Of a stretch of DNA of 13,739 bases, positions 13,005 through 13,739 are shown one piece after another. The notes beneath the pieces were generated by a model that did no database searches, was not told the DNA's origin, and saw nothing but the letters and a program-made list of their open reading frames with translations. Source of the DNA: Clostridia bacterium (lineage in GTDB: Bacteria; Bacillota; Clostridia; Christensenellales; Borkfalkiaceae); assembly GCA_021205485.1 (NCBI GenBank), contig JAJPXK010000220.1, positions 1-13,739 on the forward strand. Reading direction: 5' to 3'. A program made the translations under genes and the position numbers. Every line of letters begins with the position of its first letter. Positions within the stretch are counted from its first letter, which is position 1.

Positions 13005-13739
13005 ATGTGTAATTCACGGAAATTCAGAAGGTTCATGGCCTTGCTGCTTACCATTGTTATGGTATTCGGCACGGTTGGAACGACAGCAGATGCCATATAT
13101 GGTGGTCAAACTTCTTTGGAAAACCCGATCAGTCCGGGGCCCGGTAACTATAATGGCGCTTTCTTTACGTCTTTGTATAACGGAAACGTGGAGGCAGAGG
13201 GTATTCGATACTCGCTTGTAAAGGTGGACAAAAGCGCAATTCAAACGCAAATTACGAGCTTTGATGACTATCAAACGCTCGGCACCTATGATGCTGTTTC
13301 ATCCGAACTTTACAGTGCATTGAATAATAGCTATAAATATTATTCGAAGTCATATTTTACAAGTATGAGATATGATGTTGGAGAAAGCTGGGTTCAACGT
13401 TTGAATGCGCTGGATTATGAAGTCGGCGTCAGCAAATACGGCAGCAGCTTCCTGACAAATGCCGAAATGTATGGATGGGATAGTTCCGCACTTGGAAGCG
13501 GCAACGCACGAGATATTGGTACATTAGACACCTTTTATAATCAGGCGGTTCAAATATACGGCGTGTATTACGGAGAAGGTACTTCCGAATACGATGAGCA
13601 CGTTGCAAATCTCAATGCCTGCAAGAGGTGTCCAACCAAATTCTTTTGCAATTTGAACAATTGTCCCGGCAGACACAGGGCTGCTGTTTCCGTTGAATCC
13701 CGCCCATTTTGTCTCACATTCGCCGGGAGAGTAGCGAGC
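13005..13739 (+). CDS. Secreted protein of unknown function, 5' part (runs off window)
   Basis: The frame starts at ATG 13005, with GGAGGT 8 nt upstream, and stays open for 245 codons to the window end. Residues 1-30 form a Sec signal peptide: basic MCNSRKFRR, a hydrophobic core ALLLTIVMVFG, and probable cleavage near TTADA. The mature part is rich in Tyr, Ser, Asn and Gly, as in surface proteins, but I recognise no domain. From about codon 206 the composition changes to Cys- and Arg-rich (ACKRCPTKFFC onward). That stretch is the antisense of an apparent primase fragment, so the true gene may end or be interrupted near 13620. Start and export signal are well supported; function is unknown. 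Confidence 0.7.
   Translation, partial: MCNSRKFRRFMALLLTIVMVFGTVGTTADAIYGGQTSLENPISPGPGNYNGAFFTSLYNGNVEAEGIRYSLVKVDKSAIQTQITSFDDYQTLGTYDAVSSELYSALNNSYKYYSKSYFTSMRYDVGESWVQRLNALDYEVGVSKYGSSFLTNAEMYGWDSSALGSGNARDIGTLDTFYNQAVQIYGVYYGEGTSEYDEHVANLNACKRCPTKFFCNLNNCPGRHRAAVSVESRPFCLTFAGRVAS
13524..13739 (-). pseudogene. Fragment resembling phage/mobile-element primase C-terminal (PriCT-like) region
   Basis: On the minus strand, a frame entering from the right edge reads YSPGECETKWAGFNG and then AGTIVQIAKEFGW (about 13731-13632). A W..F spacing followed by GTI..hAKE.GW is what I know from the primase C-terminal region in phage and integrative-element primase/VirE-like proteins. After about 13620 the frame continues to a TAA at 13524, but it reads as the antisense of the secreted-protein gene and looks unrelated. 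I infer a truncated primase whose 3' part is replaced by unrelated DNA. The match is from memory of the family, not a search. The gene's start lies outside the window. Confidence 0.4.

Overview
The window looks like a chromosomal stretch from a Gram-positive, Clostridia-like (Firmicutes) bacterium. The reasons are proteins with S-layer homology (SLH) domains behind Sec signal peptides, strong AGGAGG/GGAGGT ribosome binding sites, a lipoprotein-type substrate-binding protein, moderately AT-rich DNA, and T-tailed hairpin terminators. I cannot place it to genus from sequence alone.

Layout. (1) 1-1751: a long-leader promoter, an SLH + CAP (SCP/PR1-like) surface protein gene (424-1626) and its terminator. 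(2) 1752-2158: gene-free DNA with five degenerate ~19-bp direct repeats followed by an extended -10 box and no gene behind it; this resembles an orphaned insertion-sequence end or an iteron block. (3) 2032-9239, minus strand: one apparent operon, read right to left. The order is promoter, possible 26-codon leader ORF, beta-propeller lactonase-family enzyme, substrate-binding lipoprotein, two permeases and two ATPases of an oligopeptide/dipeptide-type (Opp/Dpp) ABC importer, then an intrinsic terminator. (4) 9377-11375, plus strand: two LysR-type regulators in tandem, divergent from that operon. (5) 11411-12708: a second SLH-CAP gene. Its first ~285 codons are nearly identical to the first copy and its C-terminal ~115 residues are clearly different; a terminator follows. 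(6) 12709-13739: a promoter with a palindrome at its start point, then the start of an unrecognised secreted protein that runs off the window. Its last ~40 codons lie antisense to what looks like a phage or mobile-element primase fragment.

How the parts may work together (inference). The lipoprotein and the BCDF proteins form a complete importer. The cytosolic lactonase-like enzyme ahead of them may act on the imported compound or on a related metabolite. One or both LysR proteins probably control the divergent promoter region, which carries four TTGACA hexamers arranged as inverted pairs. The substrate cannot be read from the sequence. The two SLH-CAP genes form direct repeats of about 880 bp spaced exactly 11,010 bp apart. 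They bracket the whole transporter/regulator block, so recombination between them could delete or amplify it. The mosaic of identical and divergent tracts between the copies suggests gene conversion in the body and exchange or rapid divergence of the C-terminal CAP half.
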